From Triparma columacea (Eukaryota > Sar > Bolidophyceae > Parmales > Triparmaceae), in the NCBI GenBank assembly GCA_030267965.1, contig BRYA01001548.1:1-24491 (forward strand): DNA of 24,491 nucleotides. Reading direction: 5' to 3'. Shown here piece after piece: positions 8,893 to 17,776 of the stretch. The translations under genes and the position numbers were made by a program. The number at the start of each line of letters is the position of its first letter. Within the stretch, counting starts at the first letter, position 1. The notes below the pieces were generated by a model, which did no database searches, had not been told where the DNA came from, and saw nothing but the letters and a program-made list of their open reading frames with translations.

Positions 8893-9769
8893 CTCGTCTA
8901 GCATCCTCCTGAGAGCTTCTAGAGACTGCGAAGGGGACAACATTGTTGCAAAAATGAGAACAAATTACAAAGTTTCAACGCGCCCTCCCGCGACTCTCCC
9001 ACTCTCCCCTAGAGTATTAAAATATATATTTCTTTTCCGGCTCTCAACGCACAACTCACCTTGTCCGGCGTCCTCATGACCATTTTCAGAGTCTGCGGTA
9101 ATGGCGATTATGGTGTTTGTTAGTCATAATGAAAAGATTTCCACACATGCTCCTCAATTCTGTGTAGCATATCAAGCGCCCCACACGGTCGCCAAAGACG
9201 GAACCCATGCGGTCACCGCAGAAGCGCCCCATGCGGTCGCCGCAAACCGAACCCACGCGGTCGCCACAGACGGAACCGATACGGTCGCCGCAGATGGAAC
9301 CCACGCGGTCGCTGGAGATGGATCCCATGCGGTCACCGCAGACCGGCGCACGCGTGCATGCGCCACGGCCTCCGCCCGTCGAGCTCGACGCCGAGGGCCA
9401 GGCCCTCCGCGAACGGCTCCGCGCGTTCCGCACACAGGCGGTGAGAAAAAACTACAAAGTTTCAACGCGCCCTCCCGCGACTCTCCCGCTCTCCCCTAGA
9501 GTATTAAATGCGTTTTTCTTTTCCGCCTCTCAACGCACAACTCACCTCTTCCGGCGTTCTCATGACCATTTTCAGAGTCTGCGGTAATGGCGATTATGGT
9601 GTTTGTTAGTCAAAATGAAAAGATTTCCACACGTGCTCCAACATATCGTCCTCGTTTCCCTATAAAATACCAAAGGCTCCGCCCCTACAACCCCCTGACA
9701 CGAACTCACCTCGTCCAGCATCCCCATGAGGTCTTCCAATTGACAAAGACGGAGTAACTTGCCTCTCAT
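8893..9769 (-). CDS. Candidate 5' exons: one 60-nt exon and three 33-nt microexons with an 11-residue repeat
   Basis: Four short minus-strand exons, all phase 0, can be read: 9769-9710, 9578-9546, 9092-9060 and 8925-8893. The first begins with ATG and ends QLEDLMGMLDE. The next three encode TLKMVMRTPEE, TLKMVMRTPDK and SLEALRRMLDE. Each is followed at once by a GTGAGTT donor, and each 33-nt exon is preceded by CGCAG. A phase-0 acceptor CAG at 8567-8565 would join them to the giant START frame just before its ATG (Ser-Met-Thr-Leu-Asp). The exons could therefore be the N-terminus of that protein, or a separate small transcript. No known domain is recognised. The evidence is splice consensus, equal length, phase and peptide similarity. 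Transcription is unproven. Confidence 0.5.
8955..9153. repeat. ~199-bp direct repeat, copy 1 (pair with 9442-9639)
   Basis: Matches 9442-9639 across nearly its whole length, with scattered substitutions and about a 1-nt length difference. It contains the microexon at 9060-9092, about 60 nt of the intron before it and about 105 nt of the intron after it (minus-strand order). This is the footprint expected of exon duplication with breakpoints in flanking introns. Confidence 0.9.
9186..9346. repeat. 24-bp minisatellite, ~6.7 copies
   Basis: Units start at 9186, 9210, 9234, 9258, 9282, 9306 and 9330, with consensus close to CGGTCGCCGCAGANGGAACCCANG. The period is a multiple of three and the units lack stops, so open frames run on both strands (RSPQTEPT-like on plus, CGDRVGSV-like on minus). 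It lies in the minus-strand intron between the microexons at 9546 and 9060. A plus-strand frame continues past it to ELDAEGQALRERLRAFRTQA at about 9377-9440, followed by GTGAGA; I could not tie this to a gene. Confidence 0.85.
9442..9639. repeat. ~199-bp direct repeat, copy 2 (pair with 8955-9153)
   Basis: Second copy, offset by 486-487 bp, containing the microexon at 9546-9578. Shared landmarks are CAACGCGCCCTCCCGCGACT, CTAGAGTATTAAA and GGTAATGGCGATTATGG. The copies differ most in the AT-rich stretch after the TATTAAA, which suggests divergence after duplication under relaxed constraint. Confidence 0.9.
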
Positions 9770-10448
9770 GGCCTAGATCGGGTACTGAGTGGAAGTTATC
9801 GGGCATCGGGGCGTCAACCTGAAGTATATGGGTCTCCCTCGCACGCTCTTCTCTCCCTCCTGGGGAATTATTTTTCGTGTCCATGTGCCGTGAGCTCAAC
9901 TCTCCTGAGGGATTTAGAATCTGTAGGGGCATGGGCACGGTTTGTGAGGGTGAGAAGACTGCCGGTGTCGTCCCATATTTGAGATAGATGTTGCCCTCGA
10001 TCACTCAAGCCGGCATTTAGGCCCCTTCCGAGAATCAAAACCCCCCACACACCAGGTTCATCGCTGCCCCTCTCCTCAGGGTCTTTTTGTTGCCACTTTC
10101 TGTTGATTCACGCCTCCTCCACCCCACCGGCGCCTATATTCTTCCGATGATCCACCCCTCCAACCTACCTGCCCAGCACTCGTCTTGTAGCCCCACTCCT
10201 TCAAGAAGAATCAAAAAACAGCTCTCCCGATGTTGATTTGTATTTCACACTTATGGCCGTTGTAAGCCCACAGTTTGAGTGCTCCGGAAGCTACTCTTAC
10301 GTTTCTCAGGCACAATCCCTCGTCGTAGTTGTCTATTTGGTTAACAATAAAGGATATTACACACTTATAACTTCCAAAAAATCAGTTCGGGATTCGGGAT
10401 TCCTCAGTCAAACACTTTCATCTCTCAGTAAATCCCTTAGGGAGGTGA
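9770..10448. other. Divergent intergenic region
   Basis: Lies between the ATG of the candidate minus-strand first exon (9769) and the plus-strand glycosyltransferase ATG (10449), so it should hold promoters and 5' untranslated regions for both. No TATA box or known element is evident. A plus-strand frame 10238-10456 overlaps the downstream ATG by 8 nt; it could be an upstream ORF but shows no recognisable protein. Confidence 0.5.
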
Positions 10449-12175
10449 ATGGCTAGGCCATTCAAGTACCACCATGATGTGCGTATGAGGGGTAAGAGGT
10501 GGAAGACGACTCTGTTCGTGGTGTTAATGGTGACAATTTTTGTCTGCATCTACCTCAGAATCGTGTATGTTGTTGGTGGTGGTTCTACATGGGGTGGAGG
10601 TCTAAGGATGAATCGGAGTGGAGAGAAATACGAAGAGTTGGTTGAGGTAGGCGAAGATGCTGTAAAGATGGGACGTTCGAGCGCTGGACACTTAGTAACC
10701 CGAAGGCACCCTGACGAGGCTGCTGGGAGGACAAGGGATGGTACAGGGGGAGAGAGTGGGAGGATAATTGCAAGTGGGGTAGCGGTGGGACAAGATATTA
10801 CTATCGCTGACCCATCTGGGACGAAGAAAACTTCCAAAGACCGGGGACTTCCCTCTCCCCACCTGCAACGCCTCCCCCCTCCTCCCCCACCCCCACCCCC
10901 GAGTGAGCCAGAGGACGGCCTGTGTAAGGAGGGAATTGTTGCCCTTACGTATGCCACCCACTCTGGCAAAGATGATAAGTTCTGCAGGGCTGTCGAGTCT
11001 GCTATTCAGCATGGTGTCCCACTCCGGATTCTAGGTTGGGGAGAGGAGTGGAAAGGCTTGACCCAAAAGGTGAGGAAGTCGGGTCAGCTACTCGCCACTG
11101 TACTCCTTCGATTCTCCCCACCATGGCCACCAAACTAGCTCCTTACACAAGACACCCCTCCCTTCCCCCTCCCCCAGCTCGAGGGTTCCCTCAAGGCACT
11201 TCGAAGTTTGCCTCCAAGTTGCACTGTTGTTTTCACTGACGCTTACGACGTTCTATACTCTGATAATCTCTCCACAATCAAGTCGAAGTTTTCCTCCCTT
11301 GGCGAACCTGTCCTTTTTGCCGGGGAATGCGGTTGCTGGCCTCAAATCACCAGGTGAGGAGAGAAAAGGAGCGAGTGCGATGCGCTAATGTAATAATGCC
11401 CGCACTGGCGACAAGAGGCACAGATTCGCAGCGTCGGAAGTGACTGCACCTTGAAACTAAACTTGTTCGGTATTTTCTTCGCTCTTCCCCTCATTGCAGG
11501 GACAACGGAGTTGGTTCGGTCTGTCTCAATGACTACCCGACCTCTCCGACCCCTTACAGATACCTCAATTCTGGACAGTGGATAGCGCGGGCCGACAAAG
11601 CGCTTGAGATCTTCGAGGCGTTAATCGGGGAGGCGAAAACTTACGCCATGAGGTACCACGTACCAGTCTCCAAGATAAACGACCAGGAGATGGTCTCTGA
11701 TATGTACATGGACGGGCGCTTCGGAATCAAGCTCGACCACAGAAACGAGATATTTCAGGCCATGCACGCAACATACAAATTCCCACTAGAGAGATGCGAT
11801 CCGTGGCCTGAGTTGCAAAACAGGGGGGGGGTGTGGGAGGTGAGAGTGAGACGAGGAATGATTTAGTCATAATAATTCCGGGGCCTGCGCTTTTGCTTCG
11901 ATCCTCCTCCCCCTAACGCGACCCTTCCCACGACTGGCTTCGCTTACCACCCGCAGAACAAGGTTTACGGGACGAGCCCGAGTATTTTCCATTTCAACGG
12001 AGGAAACATGGCCCATTACGTCGATGTGGAGAGTCAGATGTGGTACAAGAAGAAGGGGAAGAAGAGGGGACGAGGGATGGACGGTAAGGACTTGGGTGAA
12101 GTTACCCTCCAAGTTGGGGACAGAGATGGCAAGCATGTCAAGTATAAAGACTTGTGCCCTAATACCCCAAGATAG
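10449..12175 (+). CDS. PLOD/GT25-like glycosyltransferase, type II membrane protein (~451 aa)
   Basis: Spliced from four exons: 10449-11069, 11178-11353, 11500-11839 and 11957-12175. All junctions are GT-AG and in phase. A short basic cytosolic tail is followed by a signal anchor (about residues 20-42). A variable stem ends in a run of ten prolines, and the catalytic region starts near GIVALTYATHSG (about 160). Its features match the glycosyltransferase domain of procollagen-lysine hydroxylase (PLOD) proteins: FTDAYDVLY at 226-234 with the metal-binding Asp pair, FAGECGCWP, YLNSG at 287-291, NDQE at 326-329, LDHRNEIFQ, and FHFNGG near 390 where PLODs have HGNG. There is no 2-oxoglutarate dioxygenase domain. 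A Golgi or ER lumenal transferase of glucose or galactose to hydroxylysine-type acceptors is likely by homology; the acceptor is unknown. A G9 run next to the third donor makes that junction the least certain. Confidence 0.82.
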
Positions 12176-12372
12176 ATGTTGTTTATGTTTTCTATGGATA
12201 AATTTAGGTTTCTTTGGCCGACCATCGATTGCCACTTATCGTTGTTGAAATCCGACTGCAAAAACTTTGGATTTCAGGCTCCCTCTTGCTTCTCACTCCA
12301 AACTCCAAAACCCTACATCCCACCGGAATCATTTGAGGCCTCATTTTCACTCACTCAAAATTGTTTCTGAAG

Positions 12373-13662
12373 ATGATGAAGGTTATTACGCTTCTTACCG
12401 TTATCGGCATGGCCTCCGCGGCTTGCCCCAACTCCTGCTCCGGTCACGGAACTTGTGGAGCCAACGAGGTCTGCTCTTGCTATGATGGCTGGGGTATGGG
12501 CGGCGCTCCCGGAGGAGACTGCTCTGACAGGTAAATATCTCCTTTTCTGGGCAAGGTCTTTGTTTTGATTTGCCGCTGATATGACTTTTGTTGCTTCAAA
12601 TCCTCCGTGGTCGTCCTTACTTTTCGTAAGATCCTTTATTTCATCTTGAAAATGGCCCCCAAGGGAACCAACCGACGCAAGTTATGTTGAGGGTGCATGA
12701 GAAAAATCTCCTAACTGACCCCCGCCCCTCTCCCGCTGCCCTTCCCCCCCCTACTTAGGTTCTGCCCCTACGAGCTCGCCTGGGCCGGACCCCCCAACAA
12801 GGCCGGACTTACCCACCTTTACTCTGAGTGCGCCGGTAAGGGAGTCTGCGACCGTGAGACTGGCCAGTGCGAGTGCTTCGGTGGCTTCGAGGGCAANCCC
12901 GCCACTGATGCCTCCTGGGACGCCGACCGCGCCCGTGCCTGCGTCTGCGACGGAGGATGGTCCGGAATCAACTGCGCTTCCAGGATGTGCCCCTCTGGAA
13001 ACGATGTCATGGACCTTCGTGCCAACACCGGCGTCGCCGCCAACGCCCAGGTTCAGACCATCACCCTCATCTCCGGAGGTATCGGTGCTAACGCTGATAA
13101 CGGAAAGCTTGCTGCTGGCGATGCCGCCACTGACTTCAACAGCTTATCCTTCGCTCTTACTTTCACCTCCAAGATGAACGAGACTTTCACCACTGTCCCT
13201 GTCCAGATGGAGGGTGGAGTCATCGCCACCCTCGCCACCAACGTCAAGAACGCCCTCCGCAGCCTCCCCAACAAGGTCATCAACGACGTCTCCGTTACTG
13301 GCCACCTTAACGCTGACGCTGATGCCCTCATCCTTCAGGTCACCTTCTCCGGATCCTCTGTCCAGGGAAAGCAGCACCTCCTCGAGGTTGTCACCGCTCC
13401 TTGCGGAGCTGGATGCACCCCCAGTATTGACGGAATTGACGCCGTCCTCGTCCAGGGAATCAACACCACCTACGCCGCCGGTTACGCCGCCGGGAAAACC
13501 CACGGAGTTGGAACCCTCTCCTCCGTCAAGGAGAGCACCCCCTCCGACTACAACTCCTACGAGTGCGGACGCCGCGGAAAGTGCGACTATGACACCGGAC
13601 TATGCTCTTGCTTCGAGGGCTACACGGGAGAATCCTGCACCTCCCTTACCGCCCTCATCTAA
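12373..13662 (+). CDS. Secreted EGF-like protein of stramenopile type (353 aa)
   Basis: Two exons, 12373-12530 and 12759-13662, are joined in phase 2 at Arg-Phe. The signal peptide MMKVITLLTVIGMASAA is followed by an EGF-like cysteine block (CPNSCSGHGTC, CSCYDGW), then CPYELAW, a second block (CAGKGVCDRETGQCECFGGF), CVCDGGWSGINC, a central beta-rich region of about 170 residues (Thr/Ala/Val-rich, with NALRSLPNKVI), and a last block CGRRGKCDYDTGLCSCFEGY. The order resembles secreted EGF/tenascin-like proteins of diatoms and oomycetes, probably extracellular or cell-surface adhesive or matrix proteins; no catalytic function is implied. Codon use is strongly biased to C-ending codons and GGA, unlike the neighbours, which suggests high expression. 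One undetermined base at 12897 leaves a Lys/Asn ambiguity. The N-terminus is Met-Met; the first ATG was taken. Confidence 0.85.
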
Positions 13663-13797
13663 ATCCGTAAATCAACAATGCTGTCGGGAGGATGGAGAGA
13701 AGAAGAATGGACGCGGGGAAGCATCTTGGGATATTCTAAGTTCATTAATTGTTTTGTCTTCGAAGTATTTTGACCTTTTTTCTCTTTCCCAAAAAAC

Positions 13798-15162
13798 ATG
13801 GGTGAAAATGTCAAGTCTGGGTGCTTTGAGTGGCTGACTGATTCCTCAGCGATTGTACCTGAGATTTGCAGTCATTTTATAGAGAGTATTGTGGGTATTG
13901 AGGGTATTGAGAGATGTAGAGAGAAAAATGTGGAGAGTCTAGAGAGAGATCTCGAGGAGAATGTTTCATCACCATCCAATTTAGAAGCTGTAAAAGACAA
14001 TTTAGAAGATCTAAACGATGATAGATCTCTACTGGTGATTGATCTTGGATGTGGTACGTCTAATCTTTCGGCAGATGTAGCATTTGGTCTAAAGAATCTC
14101 ATAAGGATGAAAGATGAAATAAGGATTCTTAAAATTGATCTCCCTGATGTCCCTCACGCACACACACATTCTGAACAAACGTCATGTCATGATGCAAATG
14201 AGGAGACGGAAGAACTAACCAAATCTACGACCTTCCATGGATGTGATCTAGCAGTTAGAGCACCTGAAGGACGTCTGATTCCCCAACAGCTATTAGAATA
14301 TAAAGAGAGAGCAATCATTTTGACGTTGGATAAGGTGAGCTGTGAGGAGTGGCGCAGAAAACTAAAGCGTGCCATACCTTACCGAAGTACAACACGCGTT
14401 CCTAAAAACTAACCTCCTTCCGCTCCTCTCCCCCTCGCTCCACCCATTGGTTCTCGCCGCCTAATTGCGTCTTAGTCAACGCTTGACTTTCTCCTCACCT
14501 CCCAAGGCTCTGAATCCTACCTTCAGAACCTGTCCTGCTCGATAAAGGCCGACTTTGGTTACTTCATATCCTTCCACCCCCCCGTTCTAATCCTTCCCAT
14601 TTTGTCCTCAATCTACAAACAAGTCTCGTCGAAGACCCTCCCCCGCTCCGCCGTCGCCTCCGCAACCGAAATTAAACCCGTCGATCCCTCTTCCTCTACC
14701 GCCTGGGACTCCTCCGGTTTGTTTCGTCCCTCTTCTGTTTACCAGAGGTCAGTATTTTTATACAGCTGTTCCCGGCCTCTTCCCCCATACCCAACGAGAG
14801 TGGAGGAGGCAGTGAGGACTGCGATGGACGGTTACTTTAGGGAGGTTGAACCCATGCTTACAACGGAGGCTGAGAGGAGGCTAAGGGAGGGATGGGGGGG
14901 GGGAGGGAGGGGGATTGAAGGTGAGAGTGGAGCGGAGACTTCCGTTGCTTTATTTGTCAGCTCCCAAGCCATTTTTTAATAGCTTTCACACCTCTAACCA
15001 CTACTCGTCGCAGAGGCCTACCGACTGCTGTTCCCAGACGATAGCCTAAGGGGTTGTTATTCGTTTGAGGATTTCAAGAGCGAGTGGTCAGCGTGGGGGG
15101 GGGAGCAGGGGGGCACCGTAGAAGTCGAAGAGGGCATCCGCTTCCTGCGAGAAAACCAATAA
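13798..15162 (+). CDS. METTL-type class I SAM-dependent methyltransferase (~376 aa)
   Basis: Three exons: 13798-14334, 14476-14920 and 15014-15162. Motif I is LLVIDLGCGTSNLSADVAF (about residues 78-96). The exon 1-2 join gives LTLDKSTLDFLL (about 176-187), the DK(G/S)TLD signature of the METTL12/METTL13 and eEF1A-lysine methyltransferase group. The acceptor at 14474-14475 was chosen because it is in phase and recreates this motif; the AG at 14505-14506 would shift the frame into a stop. The C-terminal exon adds EAYRLLFPDDSLRGCYSF and ends at TAA. Protein lysine methylation is the most likely activity, but the substrate cannot be read from sequence. Exon 1 is AT-rich and later exons C-rich. 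A G10 run at 14894-14903 adds a glycine stretch and may be length-uncertain. AATAAA at 15280-15285 could be its poly(A) signal. Confidence 0.78.
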
Positions 15163-15359
15163 ACGACCAGCAGCAGGTGAAGCCGCAATATTCTTGTCAT
15201 ATACGAAAATTTAGGGGTTGTTTGCGTTACGTTTCCGGTATAAGGGATAAAAGCCTTCAACTTGGTCGATTGAAATTCGAATAAAGGCTGAGTCCTCGTC
15301 CTTGCTTTGCCTTCTTCCCCCTTCCATTTGGTTTTGGCCTTTATTTTGAGCTGAAGAAT

Positions 15360-15854
15360 ATGAGTTCGGGGTATGAAATAATATCTGAGTACAGCCCTCG
15401 TCTCTTGGGCGGTAACTCTACCGATCTTGAGCCGTTCGGTCTCATAAAGGTGGGTGTTCTCCACATGGTCGCTCCCCAAGGGGTGTTCCTAACAGGAAGT
15501 GTTGTCAGTTACGACTGCCTTTTATGCGCTGCTTCCCCTTCTCGCAATCCCCGTCTCACCCTTCCCGTCCCGGCTCCCCTTCCCATTCTTTCTGGTTAGT
15601 ACTGGAGGCTCCTTGAGCACAACCCCTGGTTTTTCGTGGTGTTCCTCGTGATTCTCCTCGTGGTAGGGTGCGTCGTTTTTAATATTGAGCGTCTGACGAA
15701 GAAGTGGTGGGAGATTAAGATGAGGTGGTGGACGGCGAAGGAGAGGGTGAGAGGGATGAAGAGGGAATGGAGGAAAGGGAGAGGGGGGGGGGGGGGAGAG
15801 GGGGAAGAGGAGGGGGTCAGAAACCCAATGGCGTTGGAGGCGACAAGAGTGTAA
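15360..15854 (+). CDS. Small single-pass membrane protein (~114 aa)
   Basis: Two exons, 15360-15449 and 15600-15854, join in phase 0 (AAG|GTGGGT ... GGTTAG|TAC). The protein starts MSSGYEIISEYSPRLLGG. After the join it has WRLLEHNPW, one hydrophobic helix (FFVVFLVILLVVGCVVF, about residues 40-56), a strongly basic Trp-rich segment (LTKKWWEIKMRWW) and a Gly/Glu low-complexity tail. By the positive-inside rule the basic C-terminus should be cytosolic. No family recognised. The frame is open for a short distance upstream of the ATG, so an earlier exon is possible. A G14 run at 15783-15796 lies in the tail and could hide a frame error. It is convergent with the TMEM151-like gene, with 66 bp between stops. 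Confidence 0.55.
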
Positions 15855-15920
15855 GAGGAGGGGGGGGAGAGAAACATATATATATCCTCGCTTTACTTTC
15901 GGAAAGAATTTGTTGTTGTT

Positions 15921-17776
15921 TTATTTTCTCCCCGGTGGTTGGTCGACGGGTAGAGCATTCTCGTTAATGTTGTCCTCCTCTCCCTCCTTTCCTTCATCGT
16001 TCCCCTCCTTCGTTTCGTAGAGTCCCAGGGATCTCATGACGGTCTCAAACTGTTCTTTCGTGCCTTCGTCCGCCTCTGCTTTATCAGGTCTCCTCCAGAA
16101 TGCCGTCCTCGGTAGCCACTGCGTTTTTTCACGGGAGCGTGTCAGATTTAGCAAAAAGCTTTGCATTCCCCTCTCCCCCCCGCTCGCTGCGGCGGCTCCG
16201 ACTCCGACCTCCAACTCCTGTCACTTGTCCGTTTTCTCACCTCTCCCACGCTCGGTACATTCCATTCCTTCCCATCCTCCCCCTCCCCCCCGCAGTCCAC
16301 CTCCTTAACGATCTGCACGTAAAGCTCGTCGCTCCACCCCGCCAGCCACTTCCTGTACGGTACCCCCGCACCTAGGAGGGTTAGGATCCAGAAGTGTGTT
16401 AGCCCTACCCCAAAGGTCCTTGAACGTACGGCTAGGACCTTTGGGGAAAAGGAGGGGACGGATATAGAGCTGGAGAAATCGTAGTGAACGTCTGAGGTGG
16501 ACTCGTCGCTTATGAAGCTCTGCTGCTGCGCGAAGTACTCCGCCCTGGTTCGCGAGTTCTGGAATACCAGGATCTTTGAGAAGGTTAGTTTCGTCAAGGG
16601 CGCCCTCCCGCCCTGCCCCCCCACCCCCAAACTCTGGGTGCCCGCGGCAACCGCCTCCTCCTCCTCCCCCCCAGGCGTCCCCCCGTTGAGGGCCCCCTGA
16701 AGCTCGTGGAATAGCTTGGAAGGTGATCTCAGTCCGTGCCGTCCCCTCTTCCATACGCTGGCCGTCGTTCCGTCCTTCCAAGTTTTGTACCTGAACTCCC
16801 GCTCGCGCGTCTTGGTGACGACGCGGCGGGTTAGGGTGGATGACTTTGAGGGAGCGGGGGGTTGGACGGCAGAGGCTGGAACGACGGAACGAGGGGGGGG
16901 GGAGAAGGTGGGCTCGTTGTGGTAGCACTGTAACTTCCAGGCAGCGCGGGGGGGGGAGGCTCGGAGGGACTCAATTGTCTCTTCGACCTGGGTGGGTGTT
17001 TGGATGTTGGAGAGGTACTTGCGGGTGGAGGACGTTTGGGCCTCAAGGAGGTAGAGGAAGATCAGGAAGAGCTTCATTAGGGCGGAGTTTGAGGGCCGAG
17101 GGGGGGGTTTTAAGTCTAGGAGGTTGCGGAGGTGGGGGAGGAGGGGGGAAATGAGGAGGGGAGGGAAGGTAATGAGGGTGATGTAGAGGGATTTGAGGAC
17201 TACGAAAAGGAGGCGGGGGAGGAGGAGGAGGAAGGAGAGGAGTTTTGTAGGTATTGAGGGTGCGCTGAGAGGGGGGTGGGGGGAGGTTTAGGGAGTGAGG
17301 AGGGGTTGAAGATCTAGCATCTAGCGTCATCGTGTATATATGTATGTATGTTTGTTCCTCAGAATACTTATTTGCTCCGCTCCTCCCACTCCCCCTACTA
17401 ACCTGCCTAAATGTGTGAAGAAATGTGTGAACCCCCCCCTTTGGTCCTGTATCTCCCCCTTTAAAATGTCCCCCCAAGTTGTTATAGCTCTCCACCAAAG
17501 GCTTCCAAAGACAGCAATAGTAAGAAGCGTAGCCCTAGCGTGCTTAGGGAAAGGCTGCCAAAGAGAGTTCCTTGATCCACTTGACCAGTATACTCTGTTT
17601 GTAGAAGCATCAATAAGTGCTGATTCTCCTACAGGTGGATATGATACAATGTTTCTACTGGTTTTATATGTTGTATTTGAGAGAGAATCAGCATACGAGG
17701 AGTGTGATGAGGAGTGTGACGAGGAATGTCCATCTAAATCTCCCTCCGATGCTCCACCTCTAATTACTCTGCTCAT
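15921..17776 (-). CDS. TMEM151-like multi-pass membrane protein (~531 aa)
   Basis: Three exons in minus order: 17776-17403, 17264-16241 and 16118-15921. Junctions are CAG|GTTAGT to CTCTCAG (phase 2) and GAG|GTGAGA to ACGCAG (phase 0). N-terminal Ser/His-rich cytosolic segment, then a hydrophobic helix (ATLLTIAVFGSLWWRAITTWG), a second hydrophobic stretch after the first intron (LLFVVLKSLYITLITFPPLLI) and a third around MKLFLIFLYLLEAQ. The region with LQCYHNEP and REREFRYKTWKDGT resembles the TMEM151 family, as does the later THFWILTLLGAGVPYRKWLAGWSDEL. A Glu-rich tail ends PPGRK. The family's molecular function is not established. ATG at 17776 is the proposed start; the frame is open to an ATG at 17998, only 15 bp from the divergent kinase ATG and so less likely. 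A perfect inverted repeat lies in exon 2 (16408-16446). Confidence 0.72.
16408..16446. repeat. Perfect 13-bp inverted repeat inside a coding exon
   Basis: CCCCAAAGGTCCT at 16408-16420 and AGGACCTTTGGGG at 16434-16446, separated by 13 nt. It lies in exon 2 of the TMEM151-like gene and encodes part of the segment between SVPSF and VGLTHFW. Confidence 0.9.

Noticed and set aside
10238..10456. 72-codon plus-strand frame before the glycosyltransferase
   Set aside because: Overlaps the chosen ATG by 8 nt and has no recognised domain; at most an upstream ORF, so mentioned only in the spacer entry.
14506..14560. Acceptor AG at 14505-14506 for methyltransferase exon 2
   Set aside because: Phase does not fit: the frame soon reaches TAA and the DKSTLD motif is lost. 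The AG at 14474-14475 fits both.
16148..16240. Read-through end of the TMEM151-like exon 2 frame (to TGA at 16148)
   Set aside because: A good GTGAGA donor at 16240 and an in-phase ACGCAG acceptor lead to a longer, protein-like C-terminal exon. The read-through tail is Arg/Gly-rich noise.
16831..17498. Pro-rich frames in the TMEM151-like 5' region
   Set aside because: Poly-C sequence read out of phase; the phase-correct frame gives hydrophobic segments and joins exon 1.
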